A stretch of DNA of 64,000 bases from Mycosarcoma maydis (GCF_000328475.2 NC_026494.1:512629-576628), one strand, 5' to 3'. Counted from the stretch's first letter, positions 27,227-38,625 are shown. A program made the numbers and translations. The notes: generated from the sequence alone by a model not told the origin.

Positions 27227-28609
27227 TTATCTGCGGATCAGACCAGTTGGGCCGCCCGAAACGAGCGGAGGTGCCTTTCCCCTGATACCTTGATATGCCA
27301 TGCCACCAAACGGCAAGGATGGATCGTACGGTTGAGTACCATTCGTCTTGAGTGCTGTAGCTTGTGATTGACTCGAAGCGGATACAGGCGCAGGTGCTTG
27401 TCCTGCTTCTTGTCGCCGTTTCTCTCTCTCCGGTGTTTTCCAAGCTGCACGAATCGCAGGTGCCGCTCTAACAAGCTCGTCGGCATCAACACCATCGTGG
27501 ATAGACTTGAGAATCTTTTGAACGATAGAGCAATGGTTGCCGTGATGCTTGTCATTACGGATGCGCATCATCCTCCATCTTGGTGGTAGGGACAGTCCTT
27601 GCGAAAGATATGGCTCGGTCGCTGGTTTTGGGTCGACCATCCACACGCATTCGACGATTCGGTCGTCAAATTGCTCGCCGGATTCGACCATCTGTCTCCA
27701 TTCTTCTGGCTCGACCCACAGCTCGTCGAAGAATTCGTAGTCTTCGCTTTCGGAATTTCCGAGATAGTGATGCAGCTCGAAGAAGGGCATCACCGACAGA
27801 TTTGGCAGGTTGCCGCGAGGGTCACGGTCCAGATCTGGCGGGAAGCGCAGAATCAGCTTGAAGTCAATCGTGTTCTCGTTTGGCGGCTTCCACTTGAGAA
27901 TCTTGGGATCGGTCCCCATCATGTATCCGCTGTTGAGGCAGGTAAAGATGAGACCGTCGTTGCCATGCAGTAGATTGGGCACTGTCTCGTACAGCACCTT
28001 GTCAATGCCGTATGCTAAATCCATGTTTTTGACCTGCACATCAAAGGGGCGTAGAGCGGCAGCTGCAGGGTTGCGTTTGAGGTAGTCAACGTACGGTGGG
28101 TAGACATAGATTTTGAGACGTCCGTAACGTTTGCTCAATGGGCGGTTCGCGAGCAGCTCACGGTCCAGCACAATGAGGTCAAATAAGAGCAGAACGAGCT
28201 TCTTCTTGCCGCTTGCATCCGTATCAATGACGAGCTCTCCATCCATAAGCGTGTGATTGCGCATGCTGTTGTCTTTGGGCAGGTGATGCGGAAAGACGAT
28301 ACCTTCGACCTTGTAGTATTCGTTCTTCCGATCGATGAGAAAGACCTCTTGTATGCCCGTAGACGAAGGCGTGACAATGAGGATGAGAACGCGCTGCCCG
28401 TCGGACTTCTCGCAGACCCAGTAGTCTTCTGACTGGAGAAGGTCTATCGAAGCTTTTTCGAACGAGACGGGTTGTGCACCGGGGAAACGAGCATGCTTGA
28501 GACCGCAGAGATCGCGAACATGGTTTCGCAGGTAGCTGAGTTGCTGTGGATCTTCGACCTTGCGACCTGGGACGTTCGGAACGCTAGCAGCATGGCCAGG
28601 CGGAGCCAT
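27227..28609 (-). CDS. CEG1: mRNA capping enzyme, guanylyltransferase (alpha) subunit
   Basis: The enzyme transfers GMP from GTP to the diphosphate end of nascent Pol II transcripts through a covalent lysyl-GMP intermediate. The 460-residue product shows the ordered nucleotidyltransferase motifs: motif I EKSDGQR with Lys68 as the predicted active-site residue, motif III FLIDRKNEYY, motif IV DGELVID, motif V LKWKPPNENTIDFK, and the C-terminal OB-fold motif WRMMRIRNDKHHGNH. Length matches the monofunctional fungal enzyme (yeast 459); no triphosphatase domain is fused. About 60 C-terminal residues are low in complexity and rich in Ala, Ser, Gln and Gly. The ATG at 28609 has A at -3 and G at +4. 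No intron is seen. Confidence 0.96.
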   Translation of the reverse strand: MAPPGHAASVPNVPGRKVEDPQQLSYLRNHVRDLCGLKHARFPGAQPVSFEKASIDLLQSEDYWVCEKSDGQRVLILIVTPSSTGIQEVFLIDRKNEYYKVEGIVFPHHLPKDNSMRNHTLMDGELVIDTDASGKKKLVLLLFDLIVLDRELLANRPLSKRYGRLKIYVYPPYVDYLKRNPAAAALRPFDVQVKNMDLAYGIDKVLYETVPNLLHGNDGLIFTCLNSGYMMGTDPKILKWKPPNENTIDFKLILRFPPDLDRDPRGNLPNLSVMPFFELHHYLGNSESEDYEFFDELWVEPEEWRQMVESGEQFDDRIVECVWMVDPKPATEPYLSQGLSLPPRWRMMRIRNDKHHGNHCSIVQKILKSIHDGVDADELVRAAPAIRAAWKTPEREKRRQEAGQAPAPVSASSQSQATALKTNGTQPYDPSLPFGGMAYQGIRGKAPPLVSGGPTGLIRR

Positions 28610-29919
28610 CGTTGCTACTGAACGCCTTTAACTTCTGAGAATAGAGCGATAATAGGAACGAGGTGACGCTGTGCTGCGGACTGGAAAAGAAAGGGCGGAT
28701 GCCAATTACAGCTGGATCGCCTGCCACAGCCCAAGCGCCAGTTAACGGGGCCGGAGCTATAAAGCTGACCGGGCGTTTGCCTACGAGGCAGATGATTTGA
28801 TCAAGAATCGTGAATGTAGGTGTCTGTATACTTCAAGAAGGGAAGGGTAATGCAACGATACCTCGACCCCTTTCGACAATCGTGAATCTCGTGTCAGAGA
28901 AGAGAAGAGATGCTGGCTGGTAACGAGGCGACCCGATCCTACCAGTTTGTTCCCCCGATGCAGATTACAACTAGTCAGATCCGATTTGGGAGGATTCTCT
29001 CACTCGTACGTAAATTCGAATGTATTTAACTTAAGCTGGTTCCCGACGCCGTCTTTCCGCTGTACTCGAACCGGCGGCACACGCATGAGGTTCAAAGGAA
29101 GCAGGGCAAACTCAGTACAGGACTGACACATGTTCGCAGGCCAACCTGGACGTGGCAGCATCTTTCACGATCGGTTTCTGCTAGTCGTAGTTGATCCATC
29201 GATACACTTTATGGAAAAGAGGGGTACAAATAGGATTGTGGACTTGTGTTGTGCAGACTACCACAATGCCGACTTGCTCTCCTGTATGCTCGGTATACCT
29301 GCTTCTGCCCAGCACAGAGAAAGGGTATATTCCGTACAGAACAGTTCATAGATTGCCTAACTTGTATGCATTCACGATTCACAATTTGTCGAGGATGAGA
29401 GGCTTTGAAGGTGAAACTGCCTCGGCGAACAGTGCACAGCCTGTCTGTAGGTGGGGATGCATCTGCGAGAGTCGTGAGTTGGGCGTGAGGGTTTGCGGCG
29501 AGTCGAACAGATGCTGGCAAAGCTCCACGTTCATTCGTGATTCACGTGAGCTATCTTGCCCGCCTAAATATACAGAAAAAAGGCGACCAAAATACGCACA
29601 GCCGCACAGCCGAGTTGCCTCAAGAAACTTGGAAATCTGTGATCTGTTGCACTCGAGCCTAAGCACTGCACAGCACAGCAATCAAGCTTTAAGCCCACTC
29701 GTGGCTCCCAACTCGACACGGCTTAGGTGAATCGTGAATGGAATTCCACAACCGCAAGCCGAATCATCCGCGGCGACACGCCACTTACGACTTTGCATGT
29801 ACCCTTTAACCCTTGACTCCACACCTCGATCACATCTTACAACGACATAGCCTCGTTTGTATTCCTCTCTATCTTCCTCGCACACTCGCACACTCGCTCA
29901 CTCTATCACAGTCATCGTA
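28610..29919. other. Divergent promoter region between CEG1 and the CYSTM gene
   Basis: About 1.3 kb between two outward-facing genes. It holds five copies of the dispersed motif (28806-28815, 28878-28887, 29370-29379, 29533-29542, 29730-29739), a high density for non-coding DNA here. ORFs in the region (for example 29191-29730) show no domain. Sequence just before 29919 is CT-rich, consistent with a fungal transcription start zone. Confidence 0.5.
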
Positions 29920-30779
29920 ATGTCGGCCAAGGACTACTACGGAGGTCAGGGTGGTGGTACGTATGAAGCACATCTGGCTTGAGTTCGATGCATCCGCTCC
30001 ATTGCGCGAGTCGAGTACCATCATGCATCTCCACACACACAGGAGGATGCAGTGAGGGATCGTTCGACATTCGATCAATCAACGACATCGTCGTATCTGC
30101 ATTTGGTGCGCTTCGTTCGATTCTACGTGCAAAGCGTTTGCAAATATACCATCCGTCCAGCCGAATCGGAATCGGCGCTGTGGCTGCAGAATGCACATAG
30201 CAGTTGGACTGCTCTATCCAAACTTAATCGTCATTGATCGCATTCGGACCTTACACCGCTGTATTATGCGGACGGATGACATTTTTGATTGTCTTCTCGA
30301 GCCAGACCTACAATCTCGAATTCTCATCTTTGCAAGGCAACAGTCCACTAATTCCCTTTGCCTTTGGTACACTAAACCCGCTCTCTCTTAATATTGATCC
30401 AGGCTACCCTCAACAACAACAACAACAGGGTTACGGCCAAGGCTACGGTGGTCAGCCCCAACAGGGTTACTACCCTCCCCCTCCTCAGCAGGCTTACGGT
30501 GGCCAGCCCCAGCAAGGCTACTACCCTCAGCCCCAGCCTCAGCCCGTATACGTTCAGCAGCCACAGAAGAAGGGTGGCGGAGGAGGCGGAACAGCCTGCT
30601 GCGCGTGCTGTGCCGGTATGCTCGCCTGTTGCTGTCTTGAGGATCTCTGTCTCGGTATGTATACCTTTGCTTGGCATGAGCTTTACTTTCTACGTTGCAA
30701 GCAAATGCTGATCCATCTTTCCTTTCTCTCACCACTTATGCCTCTTTGTTCCTTGTATTGTGCAGACTGCATGTTCTGA
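29920..30779 (+). CDS. CYSTM-domain small protein with Gln/Pro/Gly/Tyr-rich region (three exons)
   Basis: Exons 29920-29956, 30403-30654 and 30766-30779 join to 303 nt, or 100 residues. Both introns are GT-AG and phase 1 (446 and 111 nt). The product starts MSAKDYYGGQGG, continues with repeats of the type QQGYYP, GGQPQQ and QAYGG, then a short basic-glycine linker (KKGGGGGG). It ends in a Cys-rich hydrophobic segment, CCACCAGMLACCCLEDLC followed by DCMF. This is the layout of CYSTM proteins, tail-anchored membrane modules linked to stress tolerance in the family (yeast has several). The membrane location follows from the family. The last exon codes for only the final few residues. The long first intron lies just after the 12th codon. 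Confidence 0.88.
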
Positions 30780-31782
30780 GAGCGTCAGTCGCATTGCTCG
30801 CTTGCTCAACACCCATTGAGTCATTGATCTCGGAACTTGTCACCGTTTCATCACTTGTTACCCTCGACGTCTTCAATTATCCGAGATTCCGAATTCTGGC
30901 ATGGCGAAGCGCTAGCAATCGTGAATTTCCGGATGATGTCGTCGAATGTGTCGCGACTCTGTACATACACCTACGATAATGTCAATTATGACCCTTGTAT
31001 CTCTTTGCGTTGGTGCCCTCTGAAAGCGCAGGAGCCAAGGTATGAAGAACATCGGGCTAGCCATAACACTATCATGAGGATCGTCTTGAGCGCCGTTTTT
31101 AATTCCACCCACCCACCGCTTGCTTCCACCCACCGTCCGTTTAGCAGGATCGCAGTACGGCTATCCCCTGCACAATATGTGCATCTGTGACGGTACGTTC
31201 TACGCTACAGGGTGGCTGAGAGGTAGAACAGTACTTCTCTACTGTATAGAACAAACAAGGTGTTTTTAAAGGTGTGCGCGTGACACGTGTTGTGTAGAGC
31301 ATGATGCGTGATGTGTGGTGCCCGTGGTGAGGGCATACTAATGTTAGACCTACGCTTCGTTTTGTATATCAAATTTGAAGCAATCGTGAATCACGAATCG
31401 TGAATACTCACAAATCACGACTCACAGACTCACGACTCATGTTTCGTGAACAAATCGTGAATGTGGAGCTGGAAGAGGTCGATCACCATTGAACGCGTAC
31501 AGGGAGAGTGACCCTTACGCACAGGCATTTTCCAGAATCACCTGCACAGCTCAGCTTTACGGTCGTAACTCGTGACTCAAGCAACACTCTGAGGGCCATA
31601 CACCTTGTGTCTTCATCGCTACCATCACCACAGCACCGCTTTTGCTTTCGCCACCGTCCCGCTGTCTGCTTTCGTGCTGTCGCATCGACCACGCTCGTAC
31701 ACTGGACGATCCCCTTAATTGCCGCCAATCCGACCCGCCAGGTTCAGTCGAAAACGCCAGCTCGCTCTTTGCTCTTGCGTTT
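30780..31782. other. CYSTM 3' flank and proteasome gene upstream region
   Basis: About 1 kb up to the first assembly gap. It carries a cluster of dispersed motifs at 31382-31462 and another copy at 30917-30926. The part just before the gap may be 5' UTR or first exon of PRE2, but no convincing coding match is visible there. Confidence 0.45.
31382..31462. repeat. Cluster of TCGTGA/TCACGA motifs upstream of PRE2
   Basis: Within 81 bp there are overlapping AATCGTGAATCACGAAT, then TCGTGAAT, AATCACGACT, two CTCACGACTC-type variants and a final AATCGTGAAT. The first part is close to a palindrome. It is about 420 bp before the PRE2 coding sequence seen after the gap. Confidence 0.75.
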
Positions 31783-31882
31783 NNNNNNNNNNNNNNNNNN
31801 NNNNNNNNNNNNNNNNNNNNNNNNNNNNNNNNNNNNNNNNNNNNNNNNNNNNNNNNNNNNNNNNNNNNNNNNNNNNNNNNNN
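31783..31882. other. Assembly gap, 100 N
   Basis: Exactly 100 N, the conventional placeholder for a gap of unknown length. It removes the 5' part of the proteasome gene, including any upstream exon and start codon. Confidence 0.98.
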
Positions 31883-31885
31883 AAC

Positions 31886-33005
31886 ATGGACCCAGCCACG
31901 TTCTTGTCTCAGTACACCGATGTTGACTCTTCCAATCCAGCCGCCAAGATCAAGCTCGCCCATGGCACGACGACGCTTGCTTTCCGCTTCCGTGGCGGTA
32001 TCATCGTCTGCGTTGACTCAAGAGCCACAGCAGGATCCTACATTGCCTCTGGTACCGTAAAGAAGGTCATTGAGATCAATCCTTATCTTCTCGGAACCAT
32101 GGCTGGTGGTGCAGCCGACTGCCAGTACTGGGAGACGTATCTCGGTATTCAGTGCCGTCTGCATGAGCTGCGCAACAAGGAACGTATTTCAGTTGCCGCA
32201 GCTAGCAAGTATCTGAGTAATCTCGTCTACAGCTACAAGGGCATGGGTCTCTCGATGGGTACCATGATCTGTGGATGGGATAAGACCGGTCCCGCTCTCT
32301 TTTACGTCGATTCGGATGGTAATCGTCTCAAGGGTGACGTGTTCAGTGTCGGTTCCGGTTCCACATTCGCCTATGGTGTTCTTGATCAGGGCTACAAATG
32401 GGATCTTTCGGATGAAGAGGCGCAGGAGCTTGGACGCCGCTCCATCTACGCCGCCGCTCACCGAGACGCTTACTCGGGTAACGTAAGTACCATTTGCGCT
32501 TGTAGAGGGCTGCTTTGTGCTCTATTGCCTCCGCACTCTCATATCACCTCGTACAGTTTTGCTCACAATTTTTTTCTCGTTCTTCTTCGCACGCTTCCCC
32601 CAATTAACAGACCGTTAATCTTTACCACGTCCGCGAAAATGGATGGGAGTTCATCGCCAACTACGACGTTTCCAAGCGTGAGTTACTATTTACTTTTCAA
32701 ATTGATCGCTTCTCGAAGCACTGCCTGACTCATCATTTGCTATTTCGGTCTGCTGGACTTGTTCGACATCACGACGCTGGATGCGAACACATCGCGATAC
32801 TCTTACCCGACTTGATACAGTGCATTACGAAGGACCTGGTGACAATGTACCTGGAGCGCCAGGCGGAGGCTATGGCTGGGAGGTGCGAACGCAGGGTCTG
32901 TCATCCAAGCTCGAAGCACAGCCAGGGCACAGCGTCAGCGGTCAGGGTGGACGTTTCGCTGACGAACAGCCTCTCGCTGCCCAAGTGCGACCCGAGCAAG
33001 CATAG
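31886..33005 (+). CDS. PRE2: 20S proteasome subunit beta-5 (chymotrypsin-like), 5' end in gap
   Basis: This is the chymotrypsin-like catalytic subunit of the 20S core. Visible exons are 31886-32482, 32611-32677 and 32821-33005, with GT-AG introns of 128 and 143 nt. The propeptide FLSQYTD...KIKLAHG is followed by the mature N-terminal Thr at 31967-31969 (TTTLAFRF). Counting from it, Asp17 and Lys33 of the catalytic triad are present, as are the conserved [11 protein letters not shown] and [10 protein letters not shown]. The ATG at 31886 has a good context (aacATGG). Yeast has about 50 more propeptide residues upstream, so the true start may lie in the gap. The C-terminal exon is Gly/Gln-rich and longer than in yeast Pre2. 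Confidence 0.95.
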
Positions 33006-34339
33006 TCTATTAGCCTTCATTGTGATTCACATTCTGTACACTATCTCTTTGGATTACCGTCCAAGGGCAACCCTTGCGTTTATCCTAGTTCATGACACTC
33101 ATCACCCCGATTTGGTCAACACCATTGACTTTGCCAATGGCTTTGGACGATAAGGTCTAGGCTGATTGCTAGCATCACGTACCCTCTTACGCTGCCGTCA
33201 AGCTTGCCTGCGAACATCATGTTAGGATACTCGGCTGTTGAAAGTCTAAGAAGTAAGAGGTTACTCAGTCTTCGCACATGGAGCTTTGCATGATCAACAA
33301 TCATATGCCCGCTCTTGATCGGCATACGCTAAGATGCTACCGTGGGGACAGACAGATCGACGATGAACAAGAATGATCCCTACTCTCATAGAGATTTTTT
33401 ACTTTGTTTTGTGTCATAATTTTATAGGCTCTTGGCTACAGACCTCTTCCTAAGTGTGATCGGAACGGTCGCCTGAGGCGCATGGAGTCCGCTCACGATT
33501 TACCACATCCTGCAGTCATCCGCATCTGGTGCGCTGAAGAAGACGTTTGGCACCTTGCATTGAGAATAGGGAAGGTCAAGCAGATCTCGAAGTTGCTGCT
33601 TGCAAAGATGTGGCCTTCCTTGGCTTGTAGAGCTGGCTTGCCGTGGGCGACCTGAGGTCGTTGCGTGTTGGAAGTGAGCCCTGCTACTATGCTCAATCTC
33701 CTGCCGCTAGGCGATCTCGATCGAAAGTGTGCAGCAGCTTCACAGAACTTGACAGCACCAAGGCTCAGCTGTGTATCTGATGTTAATACTTGCTCTTCAT
33801 GACTCGGCTATCTGTGACAGACGGCATTTACATATCATGAAGCTAAGAAGGTATGACCTGATTTGTGTGGGTGCGGCAACAGGAACCGTTAAGCGGTTTT
33901 AACTTTTTGCAGGTACGACAGGATCTGAAACTTGTCGTCATTGCGTCAGGAGGTCTGTCCAAAACCTGCTACAGCGCACAGCAAAGGTGCTGTCTCGTTC
34001 AAAGATGGAGGTACAGAGACAAGATGATGAGCGCGATGCGCGCACAGTCAACAAATGAGGTACGCGTAGCATCTGCATTACGGCCGAAAGGGCCCCTTAC
34101 ATTCCGTGATGATCCTGCGTCTCCACATAGGTTTGGCTCAAGTGTCACATGCTGGACAATCACGAATCCATATATGACACTCACGACTCTCAACAGCTTT
34201 GTACATCGCCTGCGTCCTTCCGTGGTCACGTCACCTAGATCTGAATATCTTGACGTGTCAAAGAAAAGCAGCATACTCACATGACACCGTGGCAGTCAAC
34301 TGCCACTGCTAGTTTTGTTGCATTCAACGCATTTGCCTT
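33006..34339. other. Intergenic region between PRE2 and the sirtuin gene
   Basis: About 1.3 kb without a recognisable gene. It contains the PRE2 3' UTR and the sirtuin promoter. A dispersed-motif copy AATCACGAAT sits at 34158-34167, about 170 bp before the sirtuin start, with a CTCACGACTC variant near 34180. Confidence 0.5.
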
Positions 34340-35525
34340 ATGCTCGTAACGAATGACAGCATGGGCGCAGCAGCCGAGTCCTTCCGTCAAGCGCTACGTC
34401 AGGCACGGCATCCCATTGCCCTTGCAGGAGCTGGGCTGAGCGCTGCGAGTGGCATCCCAACCTTCAGAGGAGCTGGTGGTAGGTATCAGATGTCGACTCT
34501 TGCGGCAAACCGCACGGTTTCACTCAATCACGCTAAACGGCTGCCTCTCTCTCTCTCTCTCTCATCCGTCTCGACAATTCATTCATTGCTCTGTCTGAAT
34601 GATATGTGTGCTTCAACTGCTCTTCGATAACATCCTTCGCTGCCTGTCGTCAGGACTGTGGCGCAAACATGATGCACTGTCGCTAGCAACACCGTAAGTC
34701 AAGTCGCAGCCATAAAATCAAATCTCGTTTGGATCAAGCATTACTGTGATGGCTGAGCTATTGAGATCCTCTACATCCGAACCTCGCTCGCCCCTCTGCA
34801 GTGAAGCATTTCAAAGAGACGCAAGCAAAGTCTGGCAGTTCTACCACTATCGTCGATCCATCGTACTCTCGGCCATGCCCAATGCAGCTCATTTGAGCAT
34901 AGCGAAACTGCTACTTAGCTTTGAAGCGCAGCAAGATTGCGTGCACAGCCGAGTCATGCCGAGTGCTGAATCATTCCACCTCATCACACAAAATGTGGAC
35001 GGCTTGTCCAGTCGAGCTTTGCAAGAAATCCAGCCATCGCACAACAATGTATCAACTGACACGGCACAATCCTCGATCATCGAGATGCACGGAAACCTCT
35101 TCAAGACGATTTGTACAAGCTGCGGCGATTCTCGTATCGACATGCGCCAACCTCTCAGCGACGCACTCTGCGGCACCGAAGATCTCTCTGGCGAGTTGAA
35201 ATCGATCCCCAAAAGGCAGCTGCCACGCTGCACTAGGTCCGAATGCAACGGCCTTTTGCGTCCCGGTGTGGTCTGGTTTGGCGAATCGATTCCAGAGCTA
35301 GATCGCATCCAGTCGCTCATCTCCCGCTGTGACCTTATCCTGGTACTTGGCACCTCTTCTACTGTCTATCCTGCTGCCGGGTTTGCAGATGTTGTTAAAC
35401 ATGCTAGTCATGGGCAGGTAGCAGTGTTCAACATCGAAGACGCTTACACCACAGACGGCGACAACGCTGATTGGTACTTTGCTGGCCCAGTGGAACAGCT
35501 TCTTCCAGAGGTGCTTGGCCTTTAA
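34340..35525 (+). CDS. SIRT5-like (class III) NAD-dependent lysine deacylase, three exons
   Basis: Exons 34340-34478, 34654-34693 and 34802-35525 join to 903 nt, or 300 residues; both introns are GT-AG. Exon 2 is only 40 nt. The product has the sirtuin NAD motif [15 protein letters not shown] (30-44), TQNVDGL (122-128), the catalytic His156 in EMHG, and zinc ligands Cys164, Cys167, Cys203 and Cys208. [10 protein letters not shown] and [13 protein letters not shown] follow. Residues 73-78 read FYHYRR, and Tyr74 and Arg77 align by motif with human SIRT5 Tyr102 and Arg105, which select malonyl, succinyl and glutaryl lysine. Desuccinylase-type activity is therefore inferred. A second ATG at 34361 is an equally possible start. 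Intron 1 contains a CT microsatellite. It converges on the GH5 gene, with 122 bp between the stops. Confidence 0.93.
34543..34563. repeat. (CT)n microsatellite in sirtuin intron 1
   Basis: About nine CT dinucleotides in tandem, within the first intron (34479-34653) of the sirtuin gene. Confidence 0.8.
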
Positions 35526-35647
35526 CTTTGAGCGGACTATCACGTTCTTCACAGACAGATGCAAACCTTGCGGGACACCGAACGCGGAGTGCACCTCGAT
35601 ACTATTCGTGATTTCTGCTAACTTGTCTATCTACGACCTACGCAGTT

Positions 35648-37054
35648 TCACACTTCGAGGTTGGTTTGACCCATATCCTGGATCCAAGGACGAAAATAGT
35701 TGTCAACGGTATCCTTGCTCTGGTACTCGGTCCAAGTCGGGTTGGTTAGGCCCCAAGTGTCGTTGAAGAAGCCAACATTCTGACGAATACGGTAGCTCCC
35801 TGCCAACGCCCAGTGTGCCCAGCCTATCTTGTTCCTCGTGGTAAAGTCGCGAAGGCACTTTTGCATAGTCACATTCGCATAACCCGAATCTTGGGCATCG
35901 CCAAACTCGGTCAAGAGCACAGGCAGCAACACCTTTGCATCAGGGCAGCTGTACGGGTCAGAGAAACCAGCAGAGTTGCTACAAGCTTGAGGGCGTGCGG
36001 ATTTGCCGAGCGCATTGAAGCCAAACCTGTAGAGACCCGCTTGAATAGCTCCGCAGTCTTCAAGGTGGTCTTGGTAATAGGTCGACATCTTGTAAGCGTG
36101 TAGTTCGAGGACCGCTTTTTTGGCCTTGCCGAACTTGGTGCTCTCAATATCAGCGTACATGGCAGGCATCGACTCGGCGTTTGTGATGTTGTCCATATCC
36201 TTGTTGACATAAGGAGCATCGAGAAGGTTGGTTTGGCCAGTGAGTGCTGAAAGGTCAATGTCGTAGTCTAAACCGCTGATCGTGATGAGCAAGTCAGGGT
36301 TGGTCGAGTGGATGATTTCCGCAGCTTCGGAAATGTTGCCCCACCACGTCTTCCAGTTGTACTCGAGATTCGGCTCGATCGCTGACTTGCGCAGTTCGTT
36401 ACGCAGTGACATGGAGACAATGTTGGTGTGATTCTTGGCCCAGTTGGCCATATAGCGAAGCCCGCGGTGCCATTTGTTCACGTCAAAGTCCAGATCATCG
36501 AACCAAGCATTGCCATCGTCGTGACTGCAGCACCAGATGGCTCGACTAATGTGATTGTCGAGATGCATCAGCATTCCTTGCTTGTTTTCCTCTTCTGCAA
36601 TCATTCCAAGCACTTGGAGCCTCGTAGTACTGTTGGTGATCTCGGGGTTGTTCTGGTGTATCATGTCCATGATCCGAGTACCATTGGTTTCGCCAAGAGC
36701 GTAGAGCAGAGCAGACTGCACAGTGATATCAGCACCGTTGTTTTCGTAGATCTGGTCGATCATCTGGATCGCATACGTATGACGAACAAAGTTATATCCA
36801 ACGTACTTCATCATACCAACAATGTCAGCGATTGATCGAAATTCGATGCCCTCTGGGAGCATGGTCTCACCTGAGCCTGGCCAGTTGGTGCCGATAAAGA
36901 TGACTGGTTGGCCGTCGGCATTTTTGATCTGATTACCGTCGGTGGCAAAGGGACCATGAGGCCATGCACCTCGACGGGTAGGTGACGACGCAGCTAAAGC
37001 TGCTTGGATTGTTCCTGCTACGAAGCCAAGCAGCGTGCAGAGAGGGAGCTTCAT
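35648..37054 (-). CDS. Secreted glycoside hydrolase family 5 (cellulase-like)
   Basis: The 468-residue product begins with a signal peptide (MKLPLCTLLGFVAGTIQAALA, predicted cleavage near residue 21-22). It continues as a GH5-type (beta/alpha)8 barrel. GTNWPGSGETMLPEG near residue 55 opens the domain. The predicted acid/base Glu220 is in MSLRNELRKS and the nucleophile Glu383 in LLTEFGDA, the usual spacing for the clan. Several N-glycosylation sequons are present (for example NGT, NST, NVT). Likely substrates are beta-glucans or mannans outside the cell, but the subfamily cannot be assigned by eye. An upstream in-frame ATG at 37117 would put 21 polar residues before the signal peptide, so 37054 is preferred. 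No intron. Confidence 0.9.
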   Translation of the reverse strand: MKLPLCTLLGFVAGTIQAALAASSPTRRGAWPHGPFATDGNQIKNADGQPVIFIGTNWPGSGETMLPEGIEFRSIADIVGMMKYVGYNFVRHTYAIQMIDQIYENNGADITVQSALLYALGETNGTRIMDMIHQNNPEITNSTTRLQVLGMIAEEENKQGMLMHLDNHISRAIWCCSHDDGNAWFDDLDFDVNKWHRGLRYMANWAKNHTNIVSMSLRNELRKSAIEPNLEYNWKTWWGNISEAAEIIHSTNPDLLITISGLDYDIDLSALTGQTNLLDAPYVNKDMDNITNAESMPAMYADIESTKFGKAKKAVLELHAYKMSTYYQDHLEDCGAIQAGLYRFGFNALGKSARPQACSNSAGFSDPYSCPDAKVLLPVLLTEFGDAQDSGYANVTMQKCLRDFTTRNKIGWAHWALAGSYRIRQNVGFFNDTWGLTNPTWTEYQSKDTVDNYFRPWIQDMGQTNLEV

Positions 37055-38625
37055 TCTAACACTTAGACTCGGGGGATATTGAAAAGTGGATGGTGTTGTT
37101 TGTCGACGGTCATGCATCGACGCAGAGGTCCCCTTTTAATAGCTGCTCATGGGGCATCATTCTTGATCGCTCGCATCTGGGAGAACTTGAATGCCTTACC
37201 TGTCAGTTGCTTTTTAGGGAGACCGTGCGATGCATCGCCTTGTCACGAGCTCGAATGCTTGACAGAAAGATTCGCGAAGCTCGCAGACACAGTACCACAA
37301 AGCGAATGCGGTCTACTAAGCTGCGACGTCCTAAGCGACGTCCAATTTCATAGGATGAGGGCCTTCCGTCCCAGTAGGCTACACATTGCCTTTATGACGC
37401 GCCTAGCAACAGCAGAAATGAGCAAAACTGGAGCAGGCATCCAGAGAAGTCTGCGTTCAGGGCGTCGAAACACAGCTGTTGAGCATGGAAGGCCTCCGTC
37501 GGTCTTCGCCTGTTTCCGTTCTTATTCTCGCATGCTTCCGTCGAGAACGGGGGAAGAGTTCCGGCACAGCTTCGTCGCCAAGCCGAGGCAAGACTCGAAA
37601 TGCTGCAAGCATGCCATCTTGTCGGAGCTACGTCAGTGCGTAATGCCTGAAGAGGTAACTTACGACGTAAGGATAATCACATGTCGATAGAAGAGATTTC
37701 CGACGCAGGGTACGGTCGAGGTGGACAGCCGAGCTCGGGTCCGCGCGAATCTGAACGTGGCTGTGTCCCAATCACAAATGGGAAAGGTTACTTCACGCTT
37801 GTATGTATGTTCATCTCCAGGCGCTTGAGTTGAACTATGAACAAGAAGCGATGTTCCTTCAACTGGAAGACGTGACGAGTATATAGGGATATATATACTT
37901 TGCTTTGTCGCCGAGTGACTCGTGACTGTGGTGTGAAAGCTTGCTAAGTTAGTCACAAATTTCATACGAAAGGTGAATGGAACAAAACCAACAGCACATC
38001 AAGTCGTGCACTGTGAATCACGAATCACGAATGGCGGCGCGTTTAGGATAAATCATGAATCACGATCTTGCACATACTGTATTCGTACTGTACTTTTGTT
38101 GTTGTAGAAGATTTATTTAAAACCACGGAAGAAATCACTAATCATGCACTGATCTCAGTCTACCTTATATGAACTGGAGATCCTCGTACACCGCAGCCCT
38201 CGGTCCGCTATCTCGAGAACTTCGTTCAGCTACCATGCGCTAAACGCTCACTTTATCGGCTAACTTAAGGCAAATGTATTCACATTGCGCTCTGGGTCCA
38301 TCTCGTTGGTTGTCTCACCATTGTTCTGGTCGCCATGGAAGGTGCGACTCCTGACTCCCCGAGACAGAAGAGCTTCAAGATCATTGGGCTTGCTAAGATG
38401 CGAAAAGAGTGGAACGCCGAGCAGCTTTGGGAGAAGTGTCTGTGCCAAGTCGCAGCGGCTTTCGATCAATAGCTTCTGGTGTTGGTCTGGATGCATTCGT
38501 AATTGGTCGAATTTTCAAGCCGTACATTCACATTTATGCGTGTGGTGTGCCTACACGCGGACATACAGAGCACCAGCATGAAGAGAGGGATGAAGTAGCT
38601 GACTAACGGCGAGTGATAGGCTCGT
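37055..38625. other. Intergenic region between GH5 and the Zn2Cys6 gene
   Basis: About 1.6 kb: GH5 promoter on the left, 3' flank of the transcription factor on the right. An ORF at 37079-37690 (+) has no recognisable domain. A double dispersed motif lies at 38016-38032 with a variant at 38050-38060. Confidence 0.5.
38016..38032. repeat. Dispersed TCACGA motif, two overlapping copies
   Basis: Two overlapping AATCACGAAT units lie in gene-free sequence, with a TCATGAATCACGAT variant about 20 bp to the right. Confidence 0.7.

Noticed and set aside
31508..32728. A single 406-residue ORF running through the first N gap into PRE2 and its intron
   Set aside because: The frame across 100 placeholder N is meaningless, and the 3' end reads through a clear GT-AG intron after 32482.
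37079..37690. 203-residue + strand ORF next to GH5
   Set aside because: No domain, signal peptide or membrane segment was recognised, and it overlaps the GH5 promoter.
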